NCBI GenBank assembly: GCA_030697205.1
Contig: JAUYQP010000011.1
Location: 33,677 to 97,676 of the forward strand
DNA from: Mycobacteriales bacterium
GTDB taxonomy: Bacteria > Actinomycetota > Actinomycetes > Mycobacteriales > SCTD01
Length of the DNA stretch: 64,000 bases
Direction: 5' to 3'
Shown piece after piece: positions 37,234-47,987 of this stretch. The notes under the pieces were generated by a model. It did no database searches and was not told the DNA's origin. It saw only the letters and a list, made by a program, of their open reading frames with translations. The translations under genes and the position numbers were made by a program. Position 1 is the stretch's first letter. Every line of letters begins with the position of its first letter.

Positions 37234-38322
37234 TCAGCGCAGTCCGGTGCCGCGGCGCAGGGCGTCGCGGACCAGGTGGTCGACGAGAGCGGGGTAGTCC
37301 ACGCCGGTCTTGGCCCACATCAGCGGGAACATCGACGTCGCAGTGAAGCCCGGCATCGTGTTGACCTCGTTGAGGACGAGCCCGCCGTCGGGGGTCACGA
37401 AGAAGTCGACGCGGGCCAGGCCCTCGCAACCGAGCGAGTCGAAGGCGCGCAGCGCGAGGCCCGACAGCCGCTCGACGACGTCAGTGGGCAGGTCCGCCGG
37501 GCAGTCGAGCTCGGTCGCGCCGTCGAGGTACTTCGCGTCGAAGTCGTAGAACTCGTGGTCCCCCACGACCCGGACCTCGGCGGGGACCGACACACGCGGC
37601 CCGGCGGCGTCGTCGAGCACGCCCACCTCGACCTCGCGGCCGACGACCGCAGCCTCGACGAGCACCTTGGTGTCGGACCGCAGCGCGAGCTCGACCGCGG
37701 CGGGCAGGTCGTCCCACGAGGACACCTTGCTGATGCCGATCGACGAGCCGCCACGGGCGGGCTTGACGAAGACCGGGAGCCCGAGGTCGCGGGCGTCTGT
37801 GACGCACGCGCGCGGGTCTGCGGCGTACGCCTTGCGGGTAACCACGGTCCACGGCGCGACAGGCAGGCCGTCGGACACGAGCAGCCGCTTCGCGACCGCC
37901 TTGTCCATGGCCGCCGCGGAGGCCAGCACACCGCTGCCGACGTAGGGGACGTCGGCCAGCTCGAGCAGGCCCTGGATGGTGCCGTCCTCGCCGTAGGGAC
38001 CGTGCAGCACCGGGAAGACAACGTCGACGGTGCCGAGCACGGCAGGCCCGTCCTCCAGCGCGACGAGGCCCCCCGCAGTCGGGTCACCGGGCAGGGCGAG
38101 CGCCTGGCCGTCCTTCACCGCGGGCAGCTCGCTGCCCGCGATGGCCAGCTGCGAGGGATCGTCCGGGCCGAGCACCCAGCGACCCTCGGGCGTGATGCCG
38201 ACCGCGACCACGTCGTAGGTGTCGCGGTCGAGGGCCGCGAGGACGCTGCCGGCCGACACGCACGAGATGGCGTGCTCGGTGCTGCGACCCCCGAAGACGA
38301 CGGCGACACGGGTACGGGACAT
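37234..38322 (-). CDS. ddl: D-alanine--D-alanine ligase
   Basis: Makes the D-Ala-D-Ala end of the peptidoglycan stem peptide. 362 aa, normal length. The ATP-grasp enzyme shows [21 protein letters not shown] at the start, [30 protein letters not shown], the [14 protein letters not shown] loop and [23 protein letters not shown] with the metal ligands. The start is ATG 38322. A TAGTCT hexamer six bases upstream, lying over the stop of the preceding gene, suggests its own leaderless transcript. Confidence 0.96.
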   Translation of the reverse strand: MSRTRVAVVFGGRSTEHAISCVSAGSVLAALDRDTYDVVAVGITPEGRWVLGPDDPSQLAIAGSELPAVKDGQALALPGDPTAGGLVALEDGPAVLGTVDVVFPVLHGPYGEDGTIQGLLELADVPYVGSGVLASAAAMDKAVAKRLLVSDGLPVAPWTVVTRKAYAADPRACVTDARDLGLPVFVKPARGGSSIGISKVSSWDDLPAAVELALRSDTKVLVEAAVVGREVEVGVLDDAAGPRVSVPAEVRVVGDHEFYDFDAKYLDGATELDCPADLPTDVVERLSGLALRAFDSLGCEGLARVDFFVTPDGGLVLNEVNTMPGFTATSMFPLMWAKTGVDYPALVDHLVRDALRRGTGLR

Positions 38323-38328
38323 GGCGCG

Positions 38329-38334
38329 AGACTA
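38329..38334 (-). promoter_or_regulatory. Putative -10 element for leaderless ddl
   Basis: TAGTCT on the minus strand, six bases before the ddl ATG, overlaps the stop codon of the upstream short-chain dehydrogenase gene. No Shine-Dalgarno precedes the ATG. Confidence 0.42.
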
Positions 38335-39090
38335 GGCGAGCGAGACCTGGGTCATGAGCGCCCCGTCCACGACGACCGACGTCCCCGAGACGTACGACGC
38401 CGCCGGTGAGCACAGGAAGCCGATGACCGCCGCCACCTCCGCGGGGTGCGCCAGCCGCCGGGCGGGGATGCCGTCGAGCTGCTCCTCGCGCTCCTGCGGC
38501 GCCTGCTCGCCCTGCATGGCGGTCTCGACCGCGCCGGGGGCCACCGACACCACCCTGACGCCGCGGGACGCGAGCTCACGGGCCATCACCTGCGTGAGCA
38601 TGCCGAGGCCGGCCTTGGCCGTGCAGTAGGCGGCGTAGCCGGGGCGCGGCTGGTGCTCGTGGACGCTGGTGACGTTGACGATGACACCGCTCCCCAGGGC
38701 CGCCATGTGGCGGGCCGCGGCCGAAGCGACGAGGAAGGCGCCGTCGAGGTCGACGGACAGCTGACGGCGCCAGGTCTGCAGGTCGAGCTCGAGGAAGGGC
38801 GTCTCCTCCTGGGTGCCGGCGTTGTTGACGACGACGTGCAGCCCGCCGAGCTGCTCGGTTGCGACCGCCACGACCCGGGTGACGTCGTCGGGGTCGTCGA
38901 CGCTGCCGAGGGCGGCCACCGCCTCGACGCCGAGCTCGCGGCACCGGGCGACGACCTCGTCGACCGGGCCCTGCGTGCGCCCGTTGACGACGACCGCGGC
39001 CCCGAGGCGGGCGAGCTGCACGCAGGTCTCCGCGCCGATGCCGCTGCCGCCTCCGGTGACGAGCGCGACCTGCCCGTCGAGCGGCGTCAC
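38332..39090 (-). CDS. Short-chain dehydrogenase/reductase
   Basis: 252-aa NAD(P)-dependent oxidoreductase of the classical SDR type. The cofactor motif is LVTGGGSGIGAE (~10-21), then NNAGTQEETPF, the catalytic Ser in NVTSVHEH, YxxxK as YCTAK (~155-159) and the closing VSGTSVVVDGALM. The Asn/Arg after strand 2 (VVNGRT) suggests NADP preference, which is inference. The start is GTG 39090, overlapping the stop of the flavin reductase gene by four bases, so the two are probably one transcript. Substrate unknown; nearest relatives by motif are glucose-dehydrogenase-like SDRs. Confidence 0.83.
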   Translation of the reverse strand: MTPLDGQVALVTGGGSGIGAETCVQLARLGAAVVVNGRTQGPVDEVVARCRELGVEAVAALGSVDDPDDVTRVVAVATEQLGGLHVVVNNAGTQEETPFLELDLQTWRRQLSVDLDGAFLVASAAARHMAALGSGVIVNVTSVHEHQPRPGYAAYCTAKAGLGMLTQVMARELASRGVRVVSVAPGAVETAMQGEQAPQEREEQLDGIPARRLAHPAEVAAVIGFLCSPAASYVSGTSVVVDGALMTQVSLA

Positions 39091-40463
39091 CGGCAGCGCT
39101 CGCGCAGCTCGCGCACGGGCGGTTCGTAGGCCTCGGCGAAAGTGGGGAACGGGTGCACGACGTCGGCGAGGACCGCGAGCGGCACCTCCGCGCGGATGGC
39201 GAGGACTGCCTCGGCGAGCCACTCCTCCGCGCGCGGCCCGATCGCGGCCGCGCCGATGAGGACTCCCTTCGCGCGGTCGGCTGTCAGCACCAGGCGGCCG
39301 CCCGTGCCCTCCGTCGCGGCGCGGGCGGTCTGGCCGAGGTCCATCACCGCGGTGACCGCGTCGACGCCGTCCTCGCGGGCCTGCTCCTCCGCCCGCCCCA
39401 CGCTCGCGACCGGGGGATCGGTGTAGACGGCCCGCGGGATCGCTCGCAGGTCCGCCCGCCGGTCCTCCCCGAGCAGGTTGGCGACAACGACCCGGCCCTG
39501 GTAGTTGGCGGTGTGGGTGTAGGGCGCCGCCGCGGTCACGTCCCCGGCCGCCCACACCCTGCCGGTCACCCGGCAGTGGTCGTCGACCTCAACCGACCCG
39601 TCGTCGGCCAGCTCGATGCCGAGCAGCTCCAGACCGAGACCGTCGGTGGTGGGACGGCGGCCGACGGCGATCAGCACCCGGTCGGCCTCGACACGGGTGC
39701 CGTCGGACAGGTGGGCGACCGCGGCCCCGTCGGCGCCGGGCTCGAAGCGCTCCACCTCGACGCCGAGCCGCACCGAGACGCCCTCGTCGCGCAGCACCTG
39801 GGCAAGCACCTCCGCGATGCTCGGCTCCTCCTTGCCGAGCAGCCGCGGACCGCTGTCGACCAGGGTGACGCGTACCCCGAAGCGGGTCATCGCCTGCGCC
39901 AGCTCGCAGCCGACGGCCCCTCCACCGAGCACGAGCAGCGACGCCGGCCGGTCCTGCGCCGACAGGGCCTGGTCGCTCGTCCAGGTCGGGACCCGGTCGA
40001 GGCCCGGCAGGTCGGGCACCACCGGCTGGGAGCCGGTCGCGAGGACGAGGTCGTGGTAGGCCAGCTCGCGACCGTCGACGTCGACGACACCGGGCCGCAC
40101 GACCCGACCGCGGCCGCGCACCAGCACGACGCCCTTGGCCTCGGCCCGCTTCGCCGAGCCGCTGTCGTCGCGGTGCTCCGCGATGTCGTCGCGGCGCGCC
40201 ACTGCCGCCCGGAAGGCGACGTCGGGGTCGTCGAGGACGGGGTCGGACGACGCACCACCGAGGCTGCTGAGGTGCTGGGCGGCGTGGCGGGCCTCGGCGC
40301 TGCGCAGCAAGGACTTGCTCGGCATGCAGGCGACGTAGGGGCACTCACCTCCCACCCGCAGGGACTCGACCAGGGCGACGCTGCGGCCCGCGTCCGCGAG
40401 GTCACCCGCGACCAGCTCACCGGCCGAGCCGGCACCGAGCACGACGACGTCGAAGGAGTCCAT
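39087..40463 (-). CDS. FAD-dependent pyridine nucleotide-disulfide oxidoreductase
   Basis: 458-aa flavoprotein of the dihydrolipoamide dehydrogenase / mercuric reductase / mycothione reductase group. FAD motif DVVVLGAGSAGELVAGDLADAG at 5-26; redox disulfide GGECPYVACMPSKSL with CxxxxC at ~41 and 46; NAD(P) motif LLVLGGGAVGCELAQAM near 170; second FAD motif GRVWAAGDVTAAAPYTH; and the C-terminal HPFPT where the catalytic His sits. All key residues are present, so it is likely active. The exact substrate (mycothiol disulfide, quinone or other) cannot be decided. Coupled to the SDR gene. Confidence 0.85.
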   Translation of the reverse strand: MDSFDVVVLGAGSAGELVAGDLADAGRSVALVESLRVGGECPYVACMPSKSLLRSAEARHAAQHLSSLGGASSDPVLDDPDVAFRAAVARRDDIAEHRDDSGSAKRAEAKGVVLVRGRGRVVRPGVVDVDGRELAYHDLVLATGSQPVVPDLPGLDRVPTWTSDQALSAQDRPASLLVLGGGAVGCELAQAMTRFGVRVTLVDSGPRLLGKEEPSIAEVLAQVLRDEGVSVRLGVEVERFEPGADGAAVAHLSDGTRVEADRVLIAVGRRPTTDGLGLELLGIELADDGSVEVDDHCRVTGRVWAAGDVTAAAPYTHTANYQGRVVVANLLGEDRRADLRAIPRAVYTDPPVASVGRAEEQAREDGVDAVTAVMDLGQTARAATEGTGGRLVLTADRAKGVLIGAAAIGPRAEEWLAEAVLAIRAEVPLAVLADVVHPFPTFAEAYEPPVRELRERCR

Positions 40464-40490
40464 GCCAGGTCTGTCACCCGTGGGGCAGTC

Positions 40491-40532
40491 GCCTACACCT
40501 GTGCGCCTACACCTGCGCGCCTACACCTGTGC
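40491..40532. repeat. Three tandem 14-bp repeats carrying stop codons in all frames
   Basis: GCCTACACCTGTGC (40491-40504), GCCTACACCTGCGC (40505-40518) and GCCTACACCTGTGC (40519-40532) are head-to-tail, the middle copy differing at one base. On the minus strand each copy contains GTGTAG. Since 14 is not divisible by three, the TAGs fall in three different frames. The first one met ends the HhH-protein gene (stop at 40523-40521). Confidence 0.9.
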
Positions 40533-41264
40533 GGTCGGGCAGACCTCCCGCAGCGGGCAGTGGCCAGCACAGCCCGCGGGGCAGTGGGTGGCGCACTTGC
40601 GCGGCTCGGCGTAGTCGCGACGGACCGCCCCGGCGCTGTGGCAGCGCGGCGCGCCGGTGAGGCAGTGGTGGATGCCGTGCTCCACGACCAGCGCGTGGAG
40701 CACATCCCAGGGCAGGCCCGCCTCCTGCTGCGCGAGGTGGGACCGGACGGCGGCGTAGGACGCGGTCGGGTCGACCAGGCCGAGCCGGCCCAGGACGCGC
40801 CGCAAATAGGCGTCGACAACCGGCACCGAGGTGCCGGTGAACGCGAGCAGCGTGTCGGCGGTCTCCGGGCCGACCTGCGGCAGCGCGAGCAGCGCCGCCA
40901 GCGGGTCGGGCCCGGCGAGCAGCGCGCGCAGCCCGCCCGCGTCGATCACCCGGTCGGCCAGCACCGGGAGCAGGCGCGCGCGGGTGGGCGGGTAGGCCAC
41001 GCCGACCAGCAGCGGGGTCAGGACGGCCGGGTCCGCGCCCGCGAGGGCGTCCCAGGTGACGAGGCCGGCAGCCGACATCCGCAGCAGCGCCTGCTCGACG
41101 CGCTCCCACCGGGACTGCTGGCACAGCACCGCCCCGAGCAGCAGCTCGTCGGGCCGGTCGAGCTCGGGCAGCAGCACCGGCCACCACCAGGGCTCCTCGC
41201 CGTAGTGCTGGAGCAGCCGTTCCGCGACGGTGACGAGGTCGAGGGTCGCCGCGGGTCCGGTCAC
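40521..41264 (-). CDS. HhH-GPD / endonuclease III-like protein with Cys-rich C-terminus
   Basis: 247-aa protein of the HhH-GPD DNA glycosylase superfamily. The helix-hairpin-helix is LLALPQVGPETADTLLAF (~125-142), followed by VPVVDAYLRRVLGRLG with the conserved catalytic Asp. The Lys used by bifunctional endonuclease III (G-V/I-G-x-K-T-A) is absent. LLLGAVLCQQSRWERVEQAL matches the N-terminal helix of the family. The C-terminal [4Fe-4S] loop begins with C-x6-C and ends with C-x5-C but has an insertion of about 20 residues with three or four extra Cys between them. The start is GTG 41264, coupled to the preceding PLP-enzyme gene. Substrate unknown. Confidence 0.8.
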   Translation of the reverse strand: MTGPAATLDLVTVAERLLQHYGEEPWWWPVLLPELDRPDELLLGAVLCQQSRWERVEQALLRMSAAGLVTWDALAGADPAVLTPLLVGVAYPPTRARLLPVLADRVIDAGGLRALLAGPDPLAALLALPQVGPETADTLLAFTGTSVPVVDAYLRRVLGRLGLVDPTASYAAVRSHLAQQEAGLPWDVLHALVVEHGIHHCLTGAPRCHSAGAVRRDYAEPRKCATHCPAGCAGHCPLREVCPTAQV

Positions 41265-42436
41265 AGACCGTCGAGGGCCCGGACGAGGTCGGCAACGAGG
41301 TCGGCGGGGTCCTCGAGACCGACCGACAGTCGCACCGACGACTCACCGATCCCCCCGGCCGCGCGCGCCTCGGGGCTGAGCTGGCGGTGCGTGGTCGTGG
41401 CGATGTGCACCGCCTTGCTGGCGGTCCCGCCCAGCGAGGTGGCCCTGGCGACGAGCTGCAGCCGGTCGACCATCGCCAGTCCGGCCTCCCGTCCGCCCCG
41501 CGGCGTGACCATGAGCACCGCGCCGTAGCGACCCTCGTCGAGCAGCCGGACGGCCACCGCGTGGTCGCGGTGCGAGGCGAGGCCGGGGTGGTCGACGCGC
41601 TCGACGGCGGGGTGGGCCTCCAGCGCCCGGGCGACCTCCAGCGCGGTCGCGCACTGCCGCGCGACCCGCAGCGGCAGGGTGTGCAGCCCGCGCAGCATGA
41701 GTGCGGCCTCGTCGGGGGCGAGCGCCGCTCCGGTGTCGACGCGGACCCGCCGGACGCGGGCGACCAGCTCCGCTCCCCCGACCACCACGCCGCCCGTCGC
41801 GTCGCTGTGCCCGCCGAGGTACTTCGTCGCCGAGTGCACGACGAGGTCGGCCCCGTGCTCGAGCGGCCGGCACATCGCGGGAGAGGCGAAGGTCGCGTCC
41901 ACGACCAGGGGCAGGCCGGCCTCGTGGGCGGTGACGGCGAGGGCCGGCAGGTCCGCCACCGCCATCGTCGGGTTGGACAGCACCTCGGCCCAGACCAGCG
42001 CGGTGCGGGGTGTCAGCGCGGCCCGCACGGCCTCGGGGTCGGCGTAGTCGGCGAAGGTGGTCGTCACGCCGAAGCGGGCCAGCTGGTGGACGAGCAGGGC
42101 CCACGTGCCGCCGTAGACCTCCCGCGGCGCGACGACGTGCGACCCCGCCTCGGTGAGCGCAAGCAGCACGGCGGTCGCGGCCGCGGTGCCCGAGGACTGC
42201 GCGTCGCCGGCCTCGGCCCCCTCGAGGTCGGCGACCGCCCGGGCGAAGCCGACGGCCGTCGGGTTGTCGGTGCGGCTGTAGGACCAGCCTGGTGCGCCGG
42301 CGAAGACCTCGGCCATCTCCTGCGCGGAGCTGAAGGCGAAGGTCGTCGAGCGGTGGACCGGCGGGGTGAGCGGCCGCTGGAGGAGCGGCTCGGCGGTCCG
42401 ATGGTGGACGGCTCGGGTGTGCTCGCCGGGCGTCAT
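41261..42436 (-). CDS. Cys/Met metabolism PLP-dependent enzyme (cystathionine gamma-synthase/lyase family)
   Basis: 391-aa PLP enzyme. The Schiff-base lysine is in LVVHSATKYLGGHSDATGG (~residue 206), the PLP-phosphate contact is in SSGTAAATAVLLAL, the tyrosine-region motif YSRTDNPT is the family mark near residue 53, and VVDATFASPAMCRPLEHGAD carries the pyridine-binding Asp. It could be a gamma-synthase, gamma-lyase or O-acylhomoserine sulfhydrylase; motif alone does not separate these. The start is ATG 42436, twelve bases behind the gpsA stop. It is the upstream partner of the HhH gene by a four-base overlap. Confidence 0.87.
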   Translation of the reverse strand: MTPGEHTRAVHHRTAEPLLQRPLTPPVHRSTTFAFSSAQEMAEVFAGAPGWSYSRTDNPTAVGFARAVADLEGAEAGDAQSSGTAAATAVLLALTEAGSHVVAPREVYGGTWALLVHQLARFGVTTTFADYADPEAVRAALTPRTALVWAEVLSNPTMAVADLPALAVTAHEAGLPLVVDATFASPAMCRPLEHGADLVVHSATKYLGGHSDATGGVVVGGAELVARVRRVRVDTGAALAPDEAALMLRGLHTLPLRVARQCATALEVARALEAHPAVERVDHPGLASHRDHAVAVRLLDEGRYGAVLMVTPRGGREAGLAMVDRLQLVARATSLGGTASKAVHIATTTHRQLSPEARAAGGIGESSVRLSVGLEDPADLVADLVRALDGL

Positions 42437-42448
42437 GCCCTCAGCCTG

Positions 42449-43453
42449 TCACCCGGTCTGCTCGGACTTCGCCTCGCGGGTCATGAGGTTGCGGATCACC
42501 TCGCGCGGCGACAGGCCCTCGTGGCAGACCGCGACGACCTGCTCGGTAATGGGCATGTCCACGTCGTGCTTGCGGGCGAGGTCGAGCACCGACCGGCACG
42601 ACTTCACGCCCTCCGCGGTCTGCTGCTTCTGGGCGAGGATCTCCTCGAGCGTCTGGCCGCGCCCGAGCTTCTCGCCAAAGGTGCGGTTGCGCGACAGCGG
42701 CGAGGTGCAGGTCGCGACGAGGTCGCCGAGCCCGGCGAGCCCGGAGAAGGTCATCGGGTCCGCTCCGAGCGCCGCCCCGAGCCGGGCGGTCTCGGCCAGG
42801 CCGCGGGTGATGAGCGAGGCCTTGGTGTTGTCACCGAAGCCCATGCCCTCGGCCATGCCGGTGGCGAGCGCGATGACGTTCTTCACCGCACCGCCGAGCT
42901 CGCAGCCGACGACGTCGGTGTGGGTGTAGGGCCGGAAGTACGCCGTGAGGCAGGCCGCCTGGAGCCGCTCCGCGGCGCGGCCGTCGGTGCACGCCACGAC
43001 CGTGGCGGCCGGCTGGCCGTGGGCGATCTCCTTGGCGAGGTTGGGGCCGGACACCACGGCGACCTGCTCGGCGGGCACGTCGGCGACCTCGCAGATCACC
43101 TCGCTCATGCGCTTGCTGGTGCCGAGCTCGATGCCCTTCATGAGGCTGACGAGCACCGCGCCCGGCGCGAGGGCGGAGGCGACGGCCGCGAGGTTGTCGC
43201 GCAGGCTCTGGGACGGCACGGCCAGGACGACGAAGTCGGCGCCCTCGACGGCGGCGCGTGCGTCGTCGGTGGCCGTCAGCCGCTCGGGCAGCGCGATGCC
43301 AGGGAGGTAGTCGGCGTTCTCGTGGCGGTCGCGGACCTGAGCCGCGAGCTCGGGCCGGCGGGCCCACAGCACGACGTCGGTGCCGGCGTCGGCGAGCACC
43401 TTGCCGAAGGCGGTGCCCCACGAGCCGGAGCCGAGGACGGCTGCCCGCGTCAC
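42449..43453 (-). CDS. gpsA: Glycerol-3-phosphate dehydrogenase [NAD(P)+]
   Basis: Reduces dihydroxyacetone phosphate to sn-glycerol 3-phosphate for phospholipids. 334 aa: N-terminal nucleotide motif [19 protein letters not shown] (6-24), [20 protein letters not shown], the catalytic Lys in [17 protein letters not shown] and the [15 protein letters not shown] segment. The start is GTG 43453, overlapping the plsC stop by four bases. plsC-gpsA make the head-group precursor and acylate it, so their coupling is functionally sensible. Confidence 0.95.
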   Translation of the reverse strand: MTRAAVLGSGSWGTAFGKVLADAGTDVVLWARRPELAAQVRDRHENADYLPGIALPERLTATDDARAAVEGADFVVLAVPSQSLRDNLAAVASALAPGAVLVSLMKGIELGTSKRMSEVICEVADVPAEQVAVVSGPNLAKEIAHGQPAATVVACTDGRAAERLQAACLTAYFRPYTHTDVVGCELGGAVKNVIALATGMAEGMGFGDNTKASLITRGLAETARLGAALGADPMTFSGLAGLGDLVATCTSPLSRNRTFGEKLGRGQTLEEILAQKQQTAEGVKSCRSVLDLARKHDVDMPITEQVVAVCHEGLSPREVIRNLMTREAKSEQTG

Positions 43454-44169
43454 GCGACGCTCCGGTGCTGGCCCGGGTCGTGGGCGACGACGGGAGGACT
43501 CTCGCCGCGCAGCTCGGCGACGCCCGCGGTGATCGCCGCCATGATGTCCGCTGTGGCGGCCCGTAGGACGTCGGCGGTGAGCTCCTTGCCCTGGTAGGCG
43601 GACAGGTCGACGGGGGGGAAGGCGCGCACGATGCTCCGCTTCGGGGGCAGCAGGTGGAGTCCCTTGCTGCGGTAGGTGTCGAGGATGTCCTGCGCGCCCC
43701 ACTGGGCGACGGGGACGACGGGGGCGCCCGACAGCAGCGCGAGCCGCGCGACGCCGGTGCGGGCGACCATGGGCCACTTGTCGGGGTCGCGCGACACAGT
43801 GCCTTCGGGGTAGATCGCGACGACCTTGCCTGCCTGCAGGGCTACGACGGCGTCCTGCAGGGCGAGGGAGGCGTCGGCCGTGCCGCGGTGGACGGGGATC
43901 TGGTCCGCGCCCCGCATGACCGCGCCGACGAGGGTGCGGCGCTTGAACAGCGTGCTCTTGGCCAGGAAGTGCGGCTTGCGCCGCAGGCCGAACAGGATCC
44001 AGTCGCAGAAGGTCAGCGGGTCGGCGTGGCTGATGTGGTTGGCGGCGAGGATGACGCCACCGGGAGGCACGTTGCCCTCACCCGACCAGCGGGTGCGCGT
44101 GAAGGCCAGCAGCCCCGGCTTGACCAGCAGCACTCCGAAGCGCATCCACGGCCCGATCCGCAGCCCCAC
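43450..44169 (-). CDS. plsC: 1-acyl-sn-glycerol-3-phosphate acyltransferase (PlsC family)
   Basis: Membrane-associated acyltransferase making phosphatidic acid. 239 aa from GTG 44169, eight bases after AGGAGG. Motif I is NHISHAD (H-x4-D), motif [31 protein letters not shown], motif [11 protein letters not shown] and motif IV in VVPVAQWG, all in order. A hydrophobic stretch ([15 protein letters not shown]) at the N-terminus fits membrane association. It shares a short divergent region with fbiD that contains a 20-bp perfect palindrome. Confidence 0.93.
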   Translation of the reverse strand: MGLRIGPWMRFGVLLVKPGLLAFTRTRWSGEGNVPPGGVILAANHISHADPLTFCDWILFGLRRKPHFLAKSTLFKRRTLVGAVMRGADQIPVHRGTADASLALQDAVVALQAGKVVAIYPEGTVSRDPDKWPMVARTGVARLALLSGAPVVPVAQWGAQDILDTYRSKGLHLLPPKRSIVRAFPPVDLSAYQGKELTADVLRAATADIMAAITAGVAELRGESPPVVAHDPGQHRSVA

Positions 44170-44190
44170 GCCACCGACCTCCTTCTCGAC

Positions 44191-44210
44191 CGGGCACGAC
44201 GTCGTGCCCG
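44191..44210. promoter_or_regulatory. Perfect 20-bp palindrome in the plsC-fbiD divergent region
   Basis: CGGGCACGACGTCGTGCCCG reads the same on both strands over all 20 bases. It lies 22 bases before the plsC start and 61 before the fbiD start. A second dyad, CGACAC-n5-GTGTCG (44255-44271), runs into the fbiD start codon. Perfect even-length palindromes of this size are typical operators for dimeric repressors such as TetR or ArsR types. No regulator gene is adjacent. Confidence 0.6.
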
Positions 44211-44270
44211 AGCGGCGAGTGTCGTCCGTCCGGCACCCCGTGTCGAGCAGCCTGCGACACTGGTCGTGTC

Positions 44271-44909
44271 GTGGCGTGGGGACTCGTGGTGCCGGTGAAG
44301 CGCCTCGCGCTGTCCAAGACCAGGCTGCACGTCCCGGGGCACCCCGCCGGGCCGACCGCGGCACGCGAGGCCCTCGCGCTCGCTTTTGCCTGCGACGTCG
44401 TCACCGCGGGGCTCGGTTGTCCGCTGGTCACGACCGTCCTGGTCGTCACCGACGACCCGCAGGCCTCGGCGGCGCTGGCCGCTCTCGGTGCCCTCGTCGT
44501 ACCGGACCTCCCGGACGCCGGGCTCAACCCGGCGCTCAGTCACGGCGCCGACCTGCTGCGCGCAGAGTCCCCCGACCTCGCGGTGGCGACGGTGTCGTCG
44601 GACCTGCCCGCCGCGACGGCGGGCGATCTCACCGCGGTGCTGTCGACCGTCGAGCCGGGACAGCGCGGCTTCGTGCCCGACGCCGCCGGCACCGGCACGA
44701 CGCTGCTGGCGGCCGGTCCCGGAGCGGCACTGCTCCCGGCGTACGGCGCTGCCTCCCGCGAGCGGCACCGCACCTCCGGTGCCACCGAGCTGACTGGCCC
44801 TGCCCGGCTGCGTCGCGACGTCGACACCGCGGACGACCTCGCGGCCGCCGTCGCCCTCGGAGTGGGACCCCACACCACGGAGGCGCTCGCCGCCCTGTCG
44901 TTCACCTGA
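44271..44909 (+). CDS. fbiD: 2-phospho-L-lactate / phosphoenolpyruvate guanylyltransferase (coenzyme F420 biosynthesis)
   Basis: Activates phosphoenolpyruvate (or phospholactate) with GTP as the first step in making the F420 side chain. 212 aa: WGLVVPVKRLALSKTRL is the nucleotidyltransferase start (K-x-L-xx-SK-x-RL), VTDDP and DAGLNPALSHGADLL follow, then TVSSDLPAATAGDL with the metal Asp and FVPDAAGTGTTLL. All CofC/FbiD hallmarks are present. Located between gpsA/plsC and ppk, as in mycobacteria. The start is GTG 44271 without a clear Shine-Dalgarno. Other F420 genes are not in this window. Confidence 0.92.
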   Translation: MAWGLVVPVKRLALSKTRLHVPGHPAGPTAAREALALAFACDVVTAGLGCPLVTTVLVVTDDPQASAALAALGALVVPDLPDAGLNPALSHGADLLRAESPDLAVATVSSDLPAATAGDLTAVLSTVEPGQRGFVPDAAGTGTTLLAAGPGAALLPAYGAASRERHRTSGATELTGPARLRRDVDTADDLAAAVALGVGPHTTEALAALSFT

Positions 44910-44927
44910 GCGGTGCACGATGTGCAC

Positions 44928-47049
<2,122 letters not shown>

Positions 47050-47063
<14 letters not shown>

Positions 47064-47925
47064 CCTGGTGCGCGCGGCCGGCGCGGTCCTGTGGCGCCGC
47101 TCCCCCGCGGGGGTCGAGGTCGCGCTGGTCCACCGCCCTCGCTACGACGACTGGTCGCTGCCCAAGGGCAAGCTCGACCCGTCGGAGCCGGAGGCGGTCG
47201 CGGCCGTGCGCGAGGTCGTCGAGGAGACCGGCTTCACGGGCCCGCTCGGTCGCGGGCTGGGGACCACGGAGTACGACGTGGTCGTCGCCGGTCGGTTGGT
47301 GCCCAAGACCGTGCGCTGGTGGTCGCTCGAAGCCGCCGAGGGGGCGTTCACGGCAGGCGACGAGGTCGACGAGCTGCGCTGGGTCGACGCCGCCGCAGCA
47401 GTGGACCTGCTCGGGGCGGAGGCGGCGCCGCTGCGGCGCTTCCTGTCCGGCCCTGCGGACGCGGTGACCCTGCTGGTGGTGCGTCACGCGTCCGCGGGTG
47501 ACCGCTCGTCTTTCCGCGGCACTGACGACCGACGGCCCCTCGACGACGACGGTCGCACTCAGGCCGACCTGCTCGCGGACGTGCTGTCCCTGTGGCGGCC
47601 GGTGCGGGTCCTGTCGGCGCCGCCGGTGCGGTGCAGGGCGACAGTGGCGCCGCTGTCCGCGCGGGTCGGCCACGACGTCGAGGTCGTCGCGCACTGGGGC
47701 GAGGACGCCTGGGACCGCGACGCCGCACTGGCCGATCTACGGGGCCTGGCCCGTGCCGGCACCCCCGCCGTGATCTGCAGCCAGGGCGGCGCGATCCCCG
47801 ACCTCGTCGCGCACCTCACGTCCACGGACGGGCGGGTCCGGGCCAAGAAGGGCAGCACCTGGGCGCTGTCGTTCGACACCGACGGCAGGTTCGTCGACGC
47901 CGACCACACCCTGCCGCTTCCCTGA
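47050..47925 (+). CDS. mutT1: NUDIX hydrolase fused to a histidine phosphatase (MutT1-like)
   Basis: 291-aa two-domain protein. Residues ~5-140 are NUDIX with the box [23 protein letters not shown] intact (REVVEE core). Residues ~150-291 are a histidine phosphatase domain with [10 protein letters not shown] (the RHG-type catalytic His) and a second conserved His replaced or displaced near SQGGAIPDL. This architecture is that of mycobacterial MutT1, which hydrolyses 8-oxo-dGTP and diadenosine polyphosphates. ppk upstream and HU downstream match the M. tuberculosis order. The start overlaps ppk; GTG 47056 is an alternative. Convergent with HU across a perfect terminator. Confidence 0.88.
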
Positions 47926-47934
47926 CCCCGGCAC

Positions 47935-47972
47935 GCACGAAGGGCCCCGGCATGCGCCGGGGCCCTTCGTGC
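47935..47972. terminator. Perfect bidirectional terminator between mutT1-like gene and HU
   Basis: A 17-base perfect stem, GCACGAAGGGCCCCGGC (47935-47951) with its complement (47956-47972), and a four-base ATGC loop. It occupies most of the 62-base gap between converging stops, and the AAGGG/CCCTT part gives a short A/T-richer flank. The strongest hairpin in the window. Confidence 0.9.
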
Positions 47973-47987
47973 GAGGTGCGGGTGCTG

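Noticed and set aside
44913..44927. GTGCAC-GAT-GTGCAC as an operator for ppk
   Set aside because: Too short and it overlaps the alternative start codon; no further evidence. Kept only as a note on the uncertain ppk start.
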